64,000 nt of DNA from Methylobacterium planeticum. Its GTDB lineage: Bacteria; Pseudomonadota; Alphaproteobacteria; Rhizobiales; Beijerinckiaceae. The notes under the pieces were generated by a model. That model was not told the origin of the DNA, made no database searches, and saw nothing but the letters and a program-made list of their open reading frames with translations. Both the position numbers and the translations under genes were made by a program. Below, piece by piece: positions 25,577 through 35,252 of this stretch; position 1 is the stretch's first letter, and every line of letters begins with the position of its first letter. Where the stretch lies: contig NZ_VZZJ01000021.1 in assembly GCF_008806345.1 (NCBI RefSeq), forward strand, positions 1 through 64,000. Direction: 5' to 3'.

Positions 25577-27370
25577 TCAGAACGCCTCGACGGGCAGCGC
25601 CATGGTGGTGTCGGCGCCGGCCTTGATGCGGCTGAGGCGCAGGGCCGTCTCGGGCAGCATCCGCTCCGCGAAGAAGCGGCCGGTGACGAGCTTGGCCTCC
25701 ATGCGCTCGGCCTGGGCGGCATCCTCCGCCTTCCGGGCGACCGCCGCCCTGGCGATCCTGGCCCACATGTAGCCCATGGCGACGAGGCCGAGGAGGTGCA
25801 TGTAGTCGGTGGCGCCGGCGCCCGCGTTGTCGGGCTTCGAGAAGGCGTTCTGCATGAACCACATGGTGGCGCCCTGCAGGTCGTTCAGCGCCGCCTGGAG
25901 CGGCCCCGTGAAGGGCTTCAGCGCCGCGTCCTCGCCGTGGTCCTTGATGAAGGTCTGGACCTCGCCGAGGAAGGTCATCATCGCCCGGCCGCCGTCCTTC
26001 GGCAGCTTGCGGCCGATCAGGTCCATGGCCTGGATGCCGTTGGCGCCCTCGTAGATCATGGCGATGCGGGCGTCGCGCACGAATTGCGACATGCCCCATT
26101 CCTCGATGTAGCCGTGGCCGCCGAACATCTGCTGGGCCTCGACCGCGTTGGCGAAGCCGCGGTCGGTGAGGACGCCCTTCACCACCGGGGTCATCAGGCC
26201 GAGATAATCGTCCGCCGCCTGGCGCTCCTTGGCGTCCTCGGAGCGGTGGGCGATGTCCGATTGCAGCGCGGTCCAGAGCATCAGGCCGCGGGCCGCCTCG
26301 TTGAAGGCGCGGATCTGCATCAGGGTGCGGCGCACGTCGGGGTGCACGATGATGGGGTCAGCGGCCTTCTCGGGAGCCTTGGCGCCGGTGAGCGCGCGGC
26401 CCTGGAGCCGGTCCTTCGCGTAGGCCACGGCGTTCTGGTAGGCGACCTCGGACTGGCCGAGGCCCTGCACGCCGACCGCGAGGCGGGCCTCGTTCATCAT
26501 CACGAACATGGCGTTGAGGCCGCGGTTCGCCTCGCCGACGAGCCAGCCCGTGGCGCCGTCATAGTTCATCACGCAAGTGGAATTCCCGTGGATGCCCATC
26601 TTGTGCTCGAGCGAGCCGCAGGACACGCCGTTGCGCGCGCCCACCGTGCCGTCCGGGTTCACCAGGAACTTCGGCACCACGAAGAGCGAGATGCCCTTGG
26701 TGCCGGCCGGCGCACCCTCGATCCGGGCGATGACGAGGTGGACGATGTTCTCGGCCAGGTCGTGCTCGCCGGCCGAGATGAAGATCTTGGTGCCGGTGAG
26801 GCTGTAGGAGCCGTCGCCGTTCGGGACCGCCTTGGTCTTGAGGAGGCCGAGATCCGTGCCGCAATGGGGCTCGGTGAGGTTCATGGTGCCGGTCCAGACG
26901 CCCTCGACCATTTTCGGCACGTAGGTCCGCTTCTGCTCCTCCGAGCCGTGGACGAGGAGCGCCGCCACGGCGCCCTGGGTCAGGCCCGGATACATCCCGA
27001 GCGCCAGGTTGGCGCCCGAGGCGAATTCCTGGATGGCGGTGTTGAGGGTGAGGGGCAGGCCCTGGCCGCCGTATTCCTCCGGCACCGAGAGGCCCATCCA
27101 GCCGCCCTGCGCGTAGGTGTGGTAGGCGGCCTTGAAGCCCTTCGGCGTGGTCACGGAGCCGTCGGGGTCGCGCCGGCAGCCCTCCTGGTCGCCGACCCGG
27201 TTGAGGGGCGCCAGCACGGTCTCGGCGAGCTTCGCCCCCTCGGTGAGCACCGCCTCGACCACGTCGGGCGAGGCCTCCGAGAACCCCGCGAGGTTGGCCC
27301 GGCCGTGAAAGCCCAGCACGTCGTTCAGCAGGAACAGGACGTCCTCGACCGGGGCGCGATAGCTCGGCAT
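25577..27370 (-). CDS. Acyl-CoA dehydrogenase with C-terminal extension
   Basis: A 597-residue FAD-dependent acyl-CoA dehydrogenase. The core has MNLTEPHCGTDLGLLKTKA and KIFISAGEHDLAENIVHLVIAR (FAD/substrate site), MGIHGNSTCVMNYDGATGWL, and the signature FGGHGYIEEWGMSQFVRDARIAMIYEGANGIQAMDL with the catalytic Glu in YEG. The extra C-terminal helical domain and total length put it with the roughly 600-residue FadE/DmdC-like group rather than the 380-residue type. It is the first gene of the leftward beta-oxidation set. Chain-length preference cannot be told. Confidence 0.92.
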   Translation of the reverse strand: MPSYRAPVEDVLFLLNDVLGFHGRANLAGFSEASPDVVEAVLTEGAKLAETVLAPLNRVGDQEGCRRDPDGSVTTPKGFKAAYHTYAQGGWMGLSVPEEYGGQGLPLTLNTAIQEFASGANLALGMYPGLTQGAVAALLVHGSEEQKRTYVPKMVEGVWTGTMNLTEPHCGTDLGLLKTKAVPNGDGSYSLTGTKIFISAGEHDLAENIVHLVIARIEGAPAGTKGISLFVVPKFLVNPDGTVGARNGVSCGSLEHKMGIHGNSTCVMNYDGATGWLVGEANRGLNAMFVMMNEARLAVGVQGLGQSEVAYQNAVAYAKDRLQGRALTGAKAPEKAADPIIVHPDVRRTLMQIRAFNEAARGLMLWTALQSDIAHRSEDAKERQAADDYLGLMTPVVKGVLTDRGFANAVEAQQMFGGHGYIEEWGMSQFVRDARIAMIYEGANGIQAMDLIGRKLPKDGGRAMMTFLGEVQTFIKDHGEDAALKPFTGPLQAALNDLQGATMWFMQNAFSKPDNAGAGATDYMHLLGLVAMGYMWARIARAAVARKAEDAAQAERMEAKLVTGRFFAERMLPETALRLSRIKAGADTTMALPVEAF

Positions 27371-27728
27371 CTCGTACTCCTCCGCGTGCGGCGAACCTTG
27401 CGGTCGGGCGACCGATGATTCCCTCGATGGTTCATATGTAAACTATCCCGTGGCGGATGGGCAAGGGGGGCCACCGGCGCGACGCCTCTTCGTCCCTCGC
27501 CGCTTCGGCGCACGAGACCGGATCGGCGGCCCGTCGTCGCCCCCCCGCCTTCGGCCGGTAGGGTACGCCGGCCCGGAATGTCCGATTTGAAACACAGCTT
27601 AACCCCCTGTTTACCAAGAAAGTTAAATGTCGCCCACAACCGATCCGACGGCGCGCCTCCGAGGACCCTCGTCCCCGTGGCCGCGACCCCGCCGGGCCGG
27701 ACGCCGCAGGCCGCCGACCCCAGGGCTG
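27371..27728. promoter_or_regulatory. Divergent region between beta-oxidation set and PodJ-like gene
   Basis: These 358 bp are locally AT-richer. Near the dehydrogenase gene, gttcatatgtaaac at 27430-27443 is a nearly palindromic CATATG island that could belong to its promoter or an operator for a fatty-acid regulator. Nearer the PodJ-like gene, TTAA-N7-TTTA at 27599-27613 resembles a CtrA box (TTAA-N7-TTAA). Neither is proven. No gene is seen. Confidence 0.45.
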
Positions 27729-30700
27729 ATGATGAGACGCACCGCCACGCCGAGCTTCGAAAGCTTCGATCCCGACGTGCTCGATGCGGCCCGCGACGTC
27801 GCGCGCCGGGCCGGCGTCCCGCTCGAGACCTGGATCGCCTCCGTGGTCCAACCCGAGGCGAAGGCCGCCGCCCGCAAGCGCCGCCGGGCCGACCAGCCCG
27901 CCGCCCTGGTGACGCCGCCGCCCCGCGAGGCGGCCCCCCGCCGCGCGGCGCCCGAGAGCAAGGCGGCGCCCGAGAGCAGGGCGGCGCCCCGCGCCTCCGC
28001 GCCGGATGAGGCACGGCAGAGCGAGCCGGCGCTCGCGATCGAGAAGGCCCCTGCGACCCAGGACCCCGCGCCGATCGATTGTTTCGGCGAGACCATCGAG
28101 GCCCTGATGCGGCGCCTCGACGCGATCGACCGCACCATCGCGGACGAGCGCAAGGCGGCGCAGGAGGCCGCGAGCCAGCGCATCGCCGAGATCGAGGGCC
28201 GGATCAGCGACGTCCTCGGGGCCGGCGCCGCGCCGGTGCAGCAGGTCGCCGAGCGCCTCGGCGACATCGAGCGGCGCATGACCGCGCTCGGCGAGCAGCT
28301 CGCCGCGCCGCGCCCCCTCGGCCGCCGGGGCCGCCCCGCCGTCGCCGAGGTGCGCGACGCCGTGAGCGAGATCCGCCAGCGCCAGCGCGAGCTCGACGGC
28401 CTCGCGCCGGATGCCGGCATCGTCGCGGCGATGCGCGAGGACCTCGCCCGGCGACTCGACGCCCCGGAGGCGACCCCGCCCGATGCCGAGGCCCGGCCGC
28501 GGGACGCCGAGCTGGCGCCCTCGCCGCAGATCTCCGAGTTGCAGCGGGAGACCAGCCGGCTGCGCGAATCGATCGGCGGCCTCGCCACCGGCCGCGACGT
28601 CGGCGCCCTTGAGCAGGCGATGCTGTCGCTGGCGAGCGGCGTGCAGCAAGTCCAGGAGCCGGCCGACCTCGCGGCGATCGCGGCGCCGATCGAGCTGATC
28701 CGGGTGCAGGTCGAGCGCCTCGCCGACGACGTGGCCGACAACGTCCATGCCCGCGTGGCGAGCGACGTGGAGCGGCTGGCCTCGCGGGTCGACAGCGTGC
28801 TGGCCGGCGGCTCCGGGGGCTTCGCTGACCGGGACGCGCTCACCACCCTGTTCCGCGAGCTCGACGAGATCCGCCGCCTCGTCTCCTCCCTGGCGGGCCC
28901 GGAGCGCATCCAGGGCCTGGCGCAGGGGCTCCAGGCGATCAGCGCGCAGATCGCGCAGCTCCAGACCGATTTCGGCGGCGAGCACGCGGACATGGCCGAG
29001 CTGCGCCCGCTCCTCGAGGAGATCCGCAGCGGCCTGCACGCGCCGGGCGCCGAGCCCATCGCCGACCAGATCCAGGCGATGGCCGCCAAGGTCGACGCGC
29101 TGCACCACTCCGCCGCCCAGGGCACCCCGTCCGAATCCCGCGCCCTCCTCGGGCGCATCGAGGCGCTGGCCGCCACGGTCAACCCGGTGGGCGACCTGCT
29201 CGGCCGCCTGGAGAACCTCGGCGAGAGCCTGCGCCAGCCCGCCGCCCCGAGCACCGACCTCATCGCCATCCAGGGGCAGCTGCGCAGCCTCGCCGAGAAG
29301 GTCGACCGCGTCGGCGCCGGCGCGGGCGGCGACGGCCTCGACGCCCTGGAGAAGCAGGTCCTCGCCCTGGCGAGCCGCCTCGAGACCCGCAGCGCCGACC
29401 CGGCCCTGGCGAGCCTCGAGCGGAGCATGGGCGACCTGCTCGCCCAGGTCTCGGCGCTCCGCGAGGAGGCCCCGATCGCCGCGATCGTCGAGCGGGCGAC
29501 CCGCAACGCCGTGGCCGAGAGCCTCGGCGGGCGCGGCGCCCCCGAGGCCCAGGCCCTCGGCGTCCTCAAGGCCGGCCTCGCCGACCTGCGCAGCGACCAC
29601 GCCGCCGCCGACCGCCGCCTGCACGCGACCCTGACGGGGGTGCAATCGGCCCTCGACCGCCTCGCCGCCCGCCTCGGCCCGGAGGCCGGCGGCGGCCCCC
29701 TCGACGCGGCCCTGCCGGCGGGAGGCCCGGTCACCCCGCCGAGCGGCCGCGACAGCCTCGACGAGCGCCTCCTCGCCTCGACCGGCGTGCAGGCGCCCCG
29801 GGCCCGCGCCGCCCGCCGCCCGGAGCTGCCGCGGGTCTCGATCTCGCCGGCCGCCCCGGCCCCCGAGGCGCCGCGCGTCAGCGACGAGCTCCTGGAGCCC
29901 GGCGCCGGCCGGCCCGCGCGCGAGCGGTTGGCCATGCCCGGCGAGGCGGCCGATGCCGGTCCCGAGGGCTCCGCCGACATCAAGTCGAGCTTCATCGCGG
30001 CGGCGCGCCGCGCCGCCCAGGCCGCGCAGGCCGAGGTCGCCAGCGAGGCGAACCTGTCGGGCGAGCGCCGCGAGGAGCGGATGAGCCTGCGCCAGGCCGT
30101 GGCGGCCTCGGCCCGGCCCTCGGCCGGCCTTGGCCGGGTCGCGCGGCTGCGCGCCGAGATCGAGCGCCGCCGCCGGCCGCTGCTCCTCGGCCTCGCCGCC
30201 ATCGTGCTGGTGCTCGGCGCCCTCCAGGCCATCTCGATGCGGGGCGATCCCGCGCCGCAGCCGGCGGCTCCTGCCCCGGCGATCGAGGCTCCCGCCCGCG
30301 AGATGCCGGCCCCTGCCGCCGAGGCGCCGGCCGCCGCGCCCGCGCAGGGCGCGTCCCCGCTCGCCGACCCGCAGACCACGCAGGCAATCTCCCCCCCGGG
30401 CGAGGCGCCCCCCGCGCCGCAGAGCAGCCGCCCGGCCGTGCCGCAGGTGGGCGGGATGTCCGCGCTCGGCAGCGAGCTCGCGGGTGTCCCGACCGGGCTG
30501 TCCAAGCTGCGCCAGGCCGCCATCGAGGGCGACGGCGCCGCGATCTACGAGCTCGCCGGCCGCGAGGCGGACGGGCGCGGCATGCCCCGCGACCTCGCCC
30601 TCGCCGCCAAGCTCTACGAGAAGCTCGCCCAGGCCGGCTACGCCCCGGCGCAGTACAAGCTCGCGGGGCATTACGAGAAGGGCTCGGGGGTGCTGCGCGA

Positions 30701-31211
30701 CCTCGGCCCGGCCAAGCTCTGGTACGGCCGCGCCGCGGAGCAGGGCCATGCCCGCTCGATGCACAACCTCGCGGTGCTCTACGCCGAGAATCCCGCCGCC
30801 TCCGGACGGCCCGACTACGCCTCGGCGGCGGCCTGGTTCCGCCGCGCGGCCGAGCACGGGGTGCGCGACAGCCAGTACAACCTCGCGGTGCTCTACGCCC
30901 GCGGCCTCGGCCTCACCCAGGACCTGATGCAATCCTACGCCTGGTTCTCGGCCGCCGCGGCGCAGGGGGACGAGGACGCGGCCAAGAAGCGGGACGACGT
31001 CGCGACCAAGATGAGCCCGGGCGATCTCGCCAATGCCCGCAGCCTCGTGGCCGCCTTCCGGCCGCGCAAGGTCGACCCCGCCGTCAACGAGCCGCCGGCG
31101 GCCAAGGACGCGGTGGCCAAGGACGCGGCGGGCGGGGCGATGAGCCTCCTCGGCGCGCCCCCGCCGAATGCGGCGCCGCAGGGCTACACCCTTCCGGGCC
31201 GGCGCAGCTGA
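27729..31211 (+). CDS. PodJ-like polarity protein: coiled coil, one TM helix, Sel1 repeats
   Basis: An about 1160-residue protein. A short N-terminal motif (SFESFDPDVLDAARDVARRAGVPLETWI) leads to roughly 750 residues of alanine/leucine/glutamate-rich coiled coil, then a single membrane helix at about 817-840 (PLLLGLAAIVLVLGAL), a periplasmic Pro/Ala linker, and three to four Sel1/TPR-like repeats at about 934-1090 (e.g. AAKLYEKLAQAGYAPAQYKLAGHY, AKLWYGRAAEQGHARSMHNLAVLY, AAAWFRRAAEHGVRDSQYNLAVLY). This order is that of PodJ, which places flagellar, pilus and division factors at a cell pole in Caulobacter. ATG 27729 or 27732 is likely; an ATG at 27627 in frame would add a basic, probably non-coding, leader. 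Confidence 0.78.
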   Translation: MMRRTATPSFESFDPDVLDAARDVARRAGVPLETWIASVVQPEAKAAARKRRRADQPAALVTPPPREAAPRRAAPESKAAPESRAAPRASAPDEARQSEPALAIEKAPATQDPAPIDCFGETIEALMRRLDAIDRTIADERKAAQEAASQRIAEIEGRISDVLGAGAAPVQQVAERLGDIERRMTALGEQLAAPRPLGRRGRPAVAEVRDAVSEIRQRQRELDGLAPDAGIVAAMREDLARRLDAPEATPPDAEARPRDAELAPSPQISELQRETSRLRESIGGLATGRDVGALEQAMLSLASGVQQVQEPADLAAIAAPIELIRVQVERLADDVADNVHARVASDVERLASRVDSVLAGGSGGFADRDALTTLFRELDEIRRLVSSLAGPERIQGLAQGLQAISAQIAQLQTDFGGEHADMAELRPLLEEIRSGLHAPGAEPIADQIQAMAAKVDALHHSAAQGTPSESRALLGRIEALAATVNPVGDLLGRLENLGESLRQPAAPSTDLIAIQGQLRSLAEKVDRVGAGAGGDGLDALEKQVLALASRLETRSADPALASLERSMGDLLAQVSALREEAPIAAIVERATRNAVAESLGGRGAPEAQALGVLKAGLADLRSDHAAADRRLHATLTGVQSALDRLAARLGPEAGGGPLDAALPAGGPVTPPSGRDSLDERLLASTGVQAPRARAARRPELPRVSISPAAPAPEAPRVSDELLEPGAGRPARERLAMPGEAADAGPEGSADIKSSFIAAARRAAQAAQAEVASEANLSGERREERMSLRQAVAASARPSAGLGRVARLRAEIERRRRPLLLGLAAIVLVLGALQAISMRGDPAPQPAAPAPAIEAPAREMPAPAAEAPAAAPAQGASPLADPQTTQAISPPGEAPPAPQSSRPAVPQVGGMSALGSELAGVPTGLSKLRQAAIEGDGAAIYELAGREADGRGMPRDLALAAKLYEKLAQAGYAPAQYKLAGHYEKGSGVLRDLGPAKLWYGRAAEQGHARSMHNLAVLYAENPAASGRPDYASAAAWFRRAAEHGVRDSQYNLAVLYARGLGLTQDLMQSYAWFSAAAAQGDEDAAKKRDDVATKMSPGDLANARSLVAAFRPRKVDPAVNEPPAAKDAVAKDAAGGAMSLLGAPPPNAAPQGYTLPGRRS

Positions 31212-31358
31212 GCGTCGGCGCGGGGCCGGTCCGGGACCCGCGGGAGGCGGAGCTTGACCACAGTGCCGCAGCGCGGGAACCGCCCGCATCGGCAGCCGTA
31301 TAAATCTCTGGAACACAGACGGGATCGCCGCGTGGGCGGTCCGCAGCCCGGAGGTCGG

Positions 31359-31796
31359 ATGGCGCGCGTGACTCCGGTCCCGATGGGGGCCGTCATCCTC
31401 GGCGTGGCGGGTCTGATCCCGTTTCTCGGCTTCGCGGCGCTCGCCGTGAGCGGGAGCGACGGCGGCCTCGGCACCATCGGGTTGTCGCCGCGCACCATCC
31501 TGTCCGCCTACGGCGCCGTGATCGCGTCCTTCCTCGGCGGCATCCGCTGGGGCGCCGCCGCCGCCCGCGGCGCCGGCAACGCCGATTACCTCGTGGCCAT
31601 CGTCCCTTCGCTCCTGGCCTGGGCAGCACTCGCGGCCCCGGCCCCGTGGGACCTGCGCATCCTCGGCTGCCTCGTCCTGGCCTGGGGCGTGATCGACCAG
31701 GATCTCGCCCGGCGCGGCCTCGTCCCGACCTGGCTCGGGCGGCTGCGCCTCGTCCTCTCGGGCGTGGCCGGGGCGGCGCTGCTCGTCGCCGCCTGA
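31359..31796 (+). CDS. DUF3429 family membrane protein
   Basis: A 145-residue protein with four hydrophobic helices: about 10-28 (AVILGVAGLIPFLGFAALAV), 48-68 (LSAYGAVIASFLGGIRWGAA), 78-95 and 100-115, plus a hydrophobic tail. The SAYGAVIASFLGGIRWG motif is characteristic of DUF3429, an inner-membrane family of unknown function. The start ATG 31359 is preceded by GGAGG; TATAAAT at 31299 is a possible -10 element giving a 50-base leader. It lies 147 bp after the PodJ-like gene. Confidence 0.82.
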   Translation: MARVTPVPMGAVILGVAGLIPFLGFAALAVSGSDGGLGTIGLSPRTILSAYGAVIASFLGGIRWGAAAARGAGNADYLVAIVPSLLAWAALAAPAPWDLRILGCLVLAWGVIDQDLARRGLVPTWLGRLRLVLSGVAGAALLVAA

Positions 31797-31869
31797 GCCA
31801 AGCACGCGCTGGTTGCGATGGTTCCGCGCGCTGCAATCGACTGGATTGCGCTACGGTCGCCCCGACGGA

Positions 31870-32622
31870 TCAGTCCCGTGCCAGCATCGTCCGGCCGATG
31901 GCGAAGACGCGGCCGTCGCCCAGCAGGTGCGCCGTGAAGCCGTTCGGGAAGAGCGGCTCGAAGGCGGCGTTGCGCACGTTGAGGCCGCCCGTATAGGCGC
32001 CGAAGGCCGGCATGATCAGGCGGTGCCCGTCCGACACGAAGCAACGGCGGCGCACGGCGCGGCCCCGCATCGCGACCTTGCCGCAGGGGTGGAGATGGCC
32101 CGCGATCTCGCCCGCGGCGGCGCCGACGCCGGGCTCGTGCCGGAGCGTCAGGCCGCCGAGGGCGAGCGTTTCGGCGTAGCGCCCGCCGACGCCCTCGGTC
32201 ACGGCGTGATCGTGGTTCCCGGCGATCCAGACCCAGTCGCGGCCCTCCTGCAGGGCGGCCACCATGGCGCGGTCGCCGGGCTCCATGCGCTCGGGCCCGC
32301 GGGAATCGTGGAAGGAATCGCCGAGGGCGACGACCCGGGCCGGGTCGAAGCGCACCACAGCCTCGTGCAGGCAGGCCAGGGTCTCGCGGGTGTCGTAGGG
32401 CGGCAGGAACTGGCCCGAGCGCGCCGCGTAGGCCGACCCCTTCTCCAGGTGGAGATCGGAGACGATCAGGGTGCGGTGGGCCTCGATCCAGAGGCCGCCG
32501 CAGCGATCGAGGGTCAGGGTCTCGCCGGCGAGGTGCAGGCCGGGTGCCTTGGTGGTCTTCTCAAGTCTCTGGCCGAGCGCCAAGATCGCATCCTCAGGTG
32601 ACGGAGCGGGCGCGTCATTCAC
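31870..32622 (-). CDS. pdeM: Ligase-associated DNA damage response endonuclease PdeM
   Basis: A 250-residue metallophosphoesterase. Metal-binding motifs: SDLHLEKG (Asp56, His58), GDSFHD (101-106), GNHDH (135-139) and GHLH (175-178). The length and RRRCFVSDGHRLIMPAFGAYTGGLNV segment fit the PdeM family, which accompanies an Lhr-type helicase and, in many genomes, an ATP-dependent ligase. It begins at GTG 32622, whose GTGA overlaps the TGA stop of lhr by four bases, so the two are translationally coupled. No ligase gene is adjacent. Confidence 0.9.
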   Translation of the reverse strand: MNDAPAPSPEDAILALGQRLEKTTKAPGLHLAGETLTLDRCGGLWIEAHRTLIVSDLHLEKGSAYAARSGQFLPPYDTRETLACLHEAVVRFDPARVVALGDSFHDSRGPERMEPGDRAMVAALQEGRDWVWIAGNHDHAVTEGVGGRYAETLALGGLTLRHEPGVGAAAGEIAGHLHPCGKVAMRGRAVRRRCFVSDGHRLIMPAFGAYTGGLNVRNAAFEPLFPNGFTAHLLGDGRVFAIGRTMLARD

Positions 32623-35252
32623 GAGAGCGCCTCTTCGAGAAGCAGCGCCTCGGCCTCGGCCAGAATCTCGTCGGCCCCCTCGCCGTAGACCCGCTCGCGC
32701 CCGATCTCGAGCATGACGGAGACGGAGAGCGGCGAGACGCGGTCGAGCGCCTTGTGAATGATTCGCCCCTGGATGCGCTGTAGCATCATACCGAGGCGCT
32801 TCACGTCGAGGAGTCCGGTTGCCGCATCCTGCCGCGCGGCGCGCAGGAGCAGGTGGTCGGGCTGGTGCTTGCGCAGCACGTCGTAGATCAGGTCCGTCGA
32901 GATCGTGACCTGCCGGCCGGTCTTCTTCTGCCCCGGATAGCGCCGCTCGATCAGCCCCGCGATCACGGCGCATTGCCGGAAGGTCCGCTTCATCATGGCG
33001 GATTCGTCGAGCCAGGCCTCCAGGTCGTCGCCCAGCATGTCCTGCGCGAACAGCTCCGCGAGGAAGCCCGGCTCGAAGCCGATGCGCTCGCCGACGTCGC
33101 GCCCCGTCCAGATGGCGATGCCGTAATCGTTGGCCGCAAAGCCCAGCGGCCGCAGCCGCGCCCGCTCCAGGCGCCGCGTCAGCAGCATGCCGAGGGTCTG
33201 GTGCGCGAGGCGGCCCTCGAACGGGAAGGCGGTCAGGTAGAAGCGGCCGCCCCGCGGAAAGGTCTCGACCAGGAGGTCGCGGGGCCCGGGCAGGATCGAC
33301 CGGCTGCGCTGCTGCAGCAGGTAGTCGGAGACCTGCCGCGGCAGCCGGTCCCACTCGAACGGGTCGGCGATGAGGGCGCGCACCCGCGCGGCCAGGAAGG
33401 TCGAGAGGGGGAACTTGGCGCCCGCGTAGGAGGGGATGGCCGGATCGGTGCCGGGGCCGGCCTTCGTCACCATCGCCTCGTCCTCGGCGAGGCCCTCGAA
33501 GCGCAGCACCTCGCCGGCGAACAGGAAGGTGTCGCCGACCGTCAGCGTCTCGGCGAAATCCTCCTCGATCTCCCCGAGCACCCGTCCGGTCTTCGGCAGC
33601 ACCGAGCCGGGCCTGCCCCGCAGCGCCCGGGCGAGGCGCACCTTGACCTTGGTGGCCTCGATGATGGTGCCGACATTCATCCGGTACTGCTGCGCCACCC
33701 GGGCGTCGCGCACCCGCCAGAGCCCGTCCGGCCCGCGCAGGATCTTGGCGAAGCGCTCGTAAGCCCTGAGCGCGTAGCCGCCCGTCGCCACGTAATCGAC
33801 GACCTGCTCGAACGCCTCCCAGGTGAGCCCCGCATAGGGGGCCGCCGAGACGATCTCCTCGTAGAGCCGGAGCGGATCGAAGGCGTCGGCGCAGGCCATG
33901 CCGAGCACGTGCTGGGCCAGCACGTCGGGGGCGCCGAGGCGGGCGTCGGGGGTGTCCTGCGCCGCCGCCTCGACCGCGTCGAGGGCGGCCTGGCACTCCA
34001 GCATCTCGAAGCGGTTGCCCGGCACCAGATAGGCCTTCGAGGGCTCGTCCATCCGGTGGTTGGCGCGCCCGATCCGCTGCATGATCCGGCTCGCGCCCTT
34101 GGGCGCCCCGATATTGATCACGAGGTCGACGTCGCCCCAGTCGATGCCGAGATCGAGGGTTGCGGTGCAGACGATGGCCCGCAGCTGCCCCGCCGCCATC
34201 GCGGCCTCGACCCGGCGGCGTTGGGTGGCGTCGAGGGAGCCGTGGTGAAGCGCGATCGGCAGCACGTCGTCGTTGAGGCGCCACAGCTCCTGGAAGGTGT
34301 ACTCGGCCTGGAGCCGGGTGTTGACGAAGACCAGCACCGTGCGGTGCTGGCGGATGAGGTCGTAGATCGCCGGCATCGACTGCCAGGCGGTGTGGCCGGC
34401 CAGCGGCAGGCGAAGCCCTGTGTCGAGCATGCGCAGGTCCGCCGCCGCGCCGCCCCGGACCACGACGAGCTCGGCCATCGGGGGACCGGGATCGGGGGCG
34501 GGCGCCGGGATGACCGCCTCGGCGCGCCGCGTCCCCCCGCGCCGCGTCCCCTCGCGCCGTCTCGTCCCGGGGCTGTCGGGCTCGGGGGTCTCGTGCGCCT
34601 CGGCCTCGGCGGGCCTTGCCTGCGGCACGAGGTATCTGCGCAGTTCGTCCGGCTCCCGCACCGTCGCGGAGAGACCGAGGGCGGTGAGGTCGGGGCTGAG
34701 CCGGTGGAGGCGGGCGAGGGCGAGGGAGAGCAGGTCGCCCCGCTTCGACGTGACGAGGGCGTGCAGCTCGTCGAGGACGACGCAGCGCAGCCGCCCGAAC
34801 AGATCCGCCGCCTCGCGGTGGGCGATCAGCAGCGAGAGCTGCTCGGGGGTCGTCAGCAGGATGTCGGGCGGCCGGGCGATCTGGCGGGTGCGCTTGTGGG
34901 CCGGGGTGTCCCCCGTGCGCGTCTCGACCCGGATGTCGAGCCCCATCTCGGCGATCGGCGCCTCGAGGTTGCGGGCGATGTCGACCGCGAGCGCCTTGAG
35001 GGGCGAGACGTAGAGCGTGTGCAGCCCGCGCGCCTTGCCGGGCCCGTTCCCCGCGAGGGCGACGAGGCTCGGCAGGAAGCCCGCCAGCGTCTTGCCGGCG
35101 CCGGTCGGGGCCACCAGCAGGGCGGAGCGGCCGGAGCCGGCGAGGCGCAGCAGGTCGAGCTGGTGCGCCCGCGCCTCCCAGCCGCGGGTGGCGAACCATT
35201 CCGCGAACCGGGTCGGAAGGCCCTCCGCCGCGGGCCGCGGGAGGTCAGGCAA
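32619..35252 (-). CDS. lhr: Ligase-associated DEXH-box helicase (Lhr-type)
   Basis: An 877-residue superfamily 2 helicase. Walker A is APTGAGKT at 48-55, motif Ia YVSPLKALAVD, the DExH motif CVVLDELHAL, LSATV (motif III) and IQRIGRANHRMDEPSKAY (motif VI). The C-terminal third matches the Lhr winged-helix/beta-barrel region. Length about 800-880 and pairing with pdeM identify the short, ligase-associated Lhr rather than the 1500-residue form. A basic low-complexity insert (TRRREGTRRGGTRRAEA) sits between motifs III and IV. The only plausible start is TTG 35252, overlapping the upstream hydrolase stop by eight bases; no clear Shine-Dalgarno site is seen. Confidence 0.92.
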   Translation of the reverse strand: MPDLPRPAAEGLPTRFAEWFATRGWEARAHQLDLLRLAGSGRSALLVAPTGAGKTLAGFLPSLVALAGNGPGKARGLHTLYVSPLKALAVDIARNLEAPIAEMGLDIRVETRTGDTPAHKRTRQIARPPDILLTTPEQLSLLIAHREAADLFGRLRCVVLDELHALVTSKRGDLLSLALARLHRLSPDLTALGLSATVREPDELRRYLVPQARPAEAEAHETPEPDSPGTRRREGTRRGGTRRAEAVIPAPAPDPGPPMAELVVVRGGAAADLRMLDTGLRLPLAGHTAWQSMPAIYDLIRQHRTVLVFVNTRLQAEYTFQELWRLNDDVLPIALHHGSLDATQRRRVEAAMAAGQLRAIVCTATLDLGIDWGDVDLVINIGAPKGASRIMQRIGRANHRMDEPSKAYLVPGNRFEMLECQAALDAVEAAAQDTPDARLGAPDVLAQHVLGMACADAFDPLRLYEEIVSAAPYAGLTWEAFEQVVDYVATGGYALRAYERFAKILRGPDGLWRVRDARVAQQYRMNVGTIIEATKVKVRLARALRGRPGSVLPKTGRVLGEIEEDFAETLTVGDTFLFAGEVLRFEGLAEDEAMVTKAGPGTDPAIPSYAGAKFPLSTFLAARVRALIADPFEWDRLPRQVSDYLLQQRSRSILPGPRDLLVETFPRGGRFYLTAFPFEGRLAHQTLGMLLTRRLERARLRPLGFAANDYGIAIWTGRDVGERIGFEPGFLAELFAQDMLGDDLEAWLDESAMMKRTFRQCAVIAGLIERRYPGQKKTGRQVTISTDLIYDVLRKHQPDHLLLRAARQDAATGLLDVKRLGMMLQRIQGRIIHKALDRVSPLSVSVMLEIGRERVYGEGADEILAEAEALLLEEALS

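Noticed and set aside
27432..31805. Very long open frames (over 950 and 1450 codons) on the minus strand opposite the PodJ-like gene
   Set aside because: In high-GC DNA with G/C-ending codons the complementary frames stay open. They have no ribosome site, no domain pattern and an arginine/glycine-heavy composition, while the plus-strand frame has clear coiled coil, TM and Sel1 repeats.
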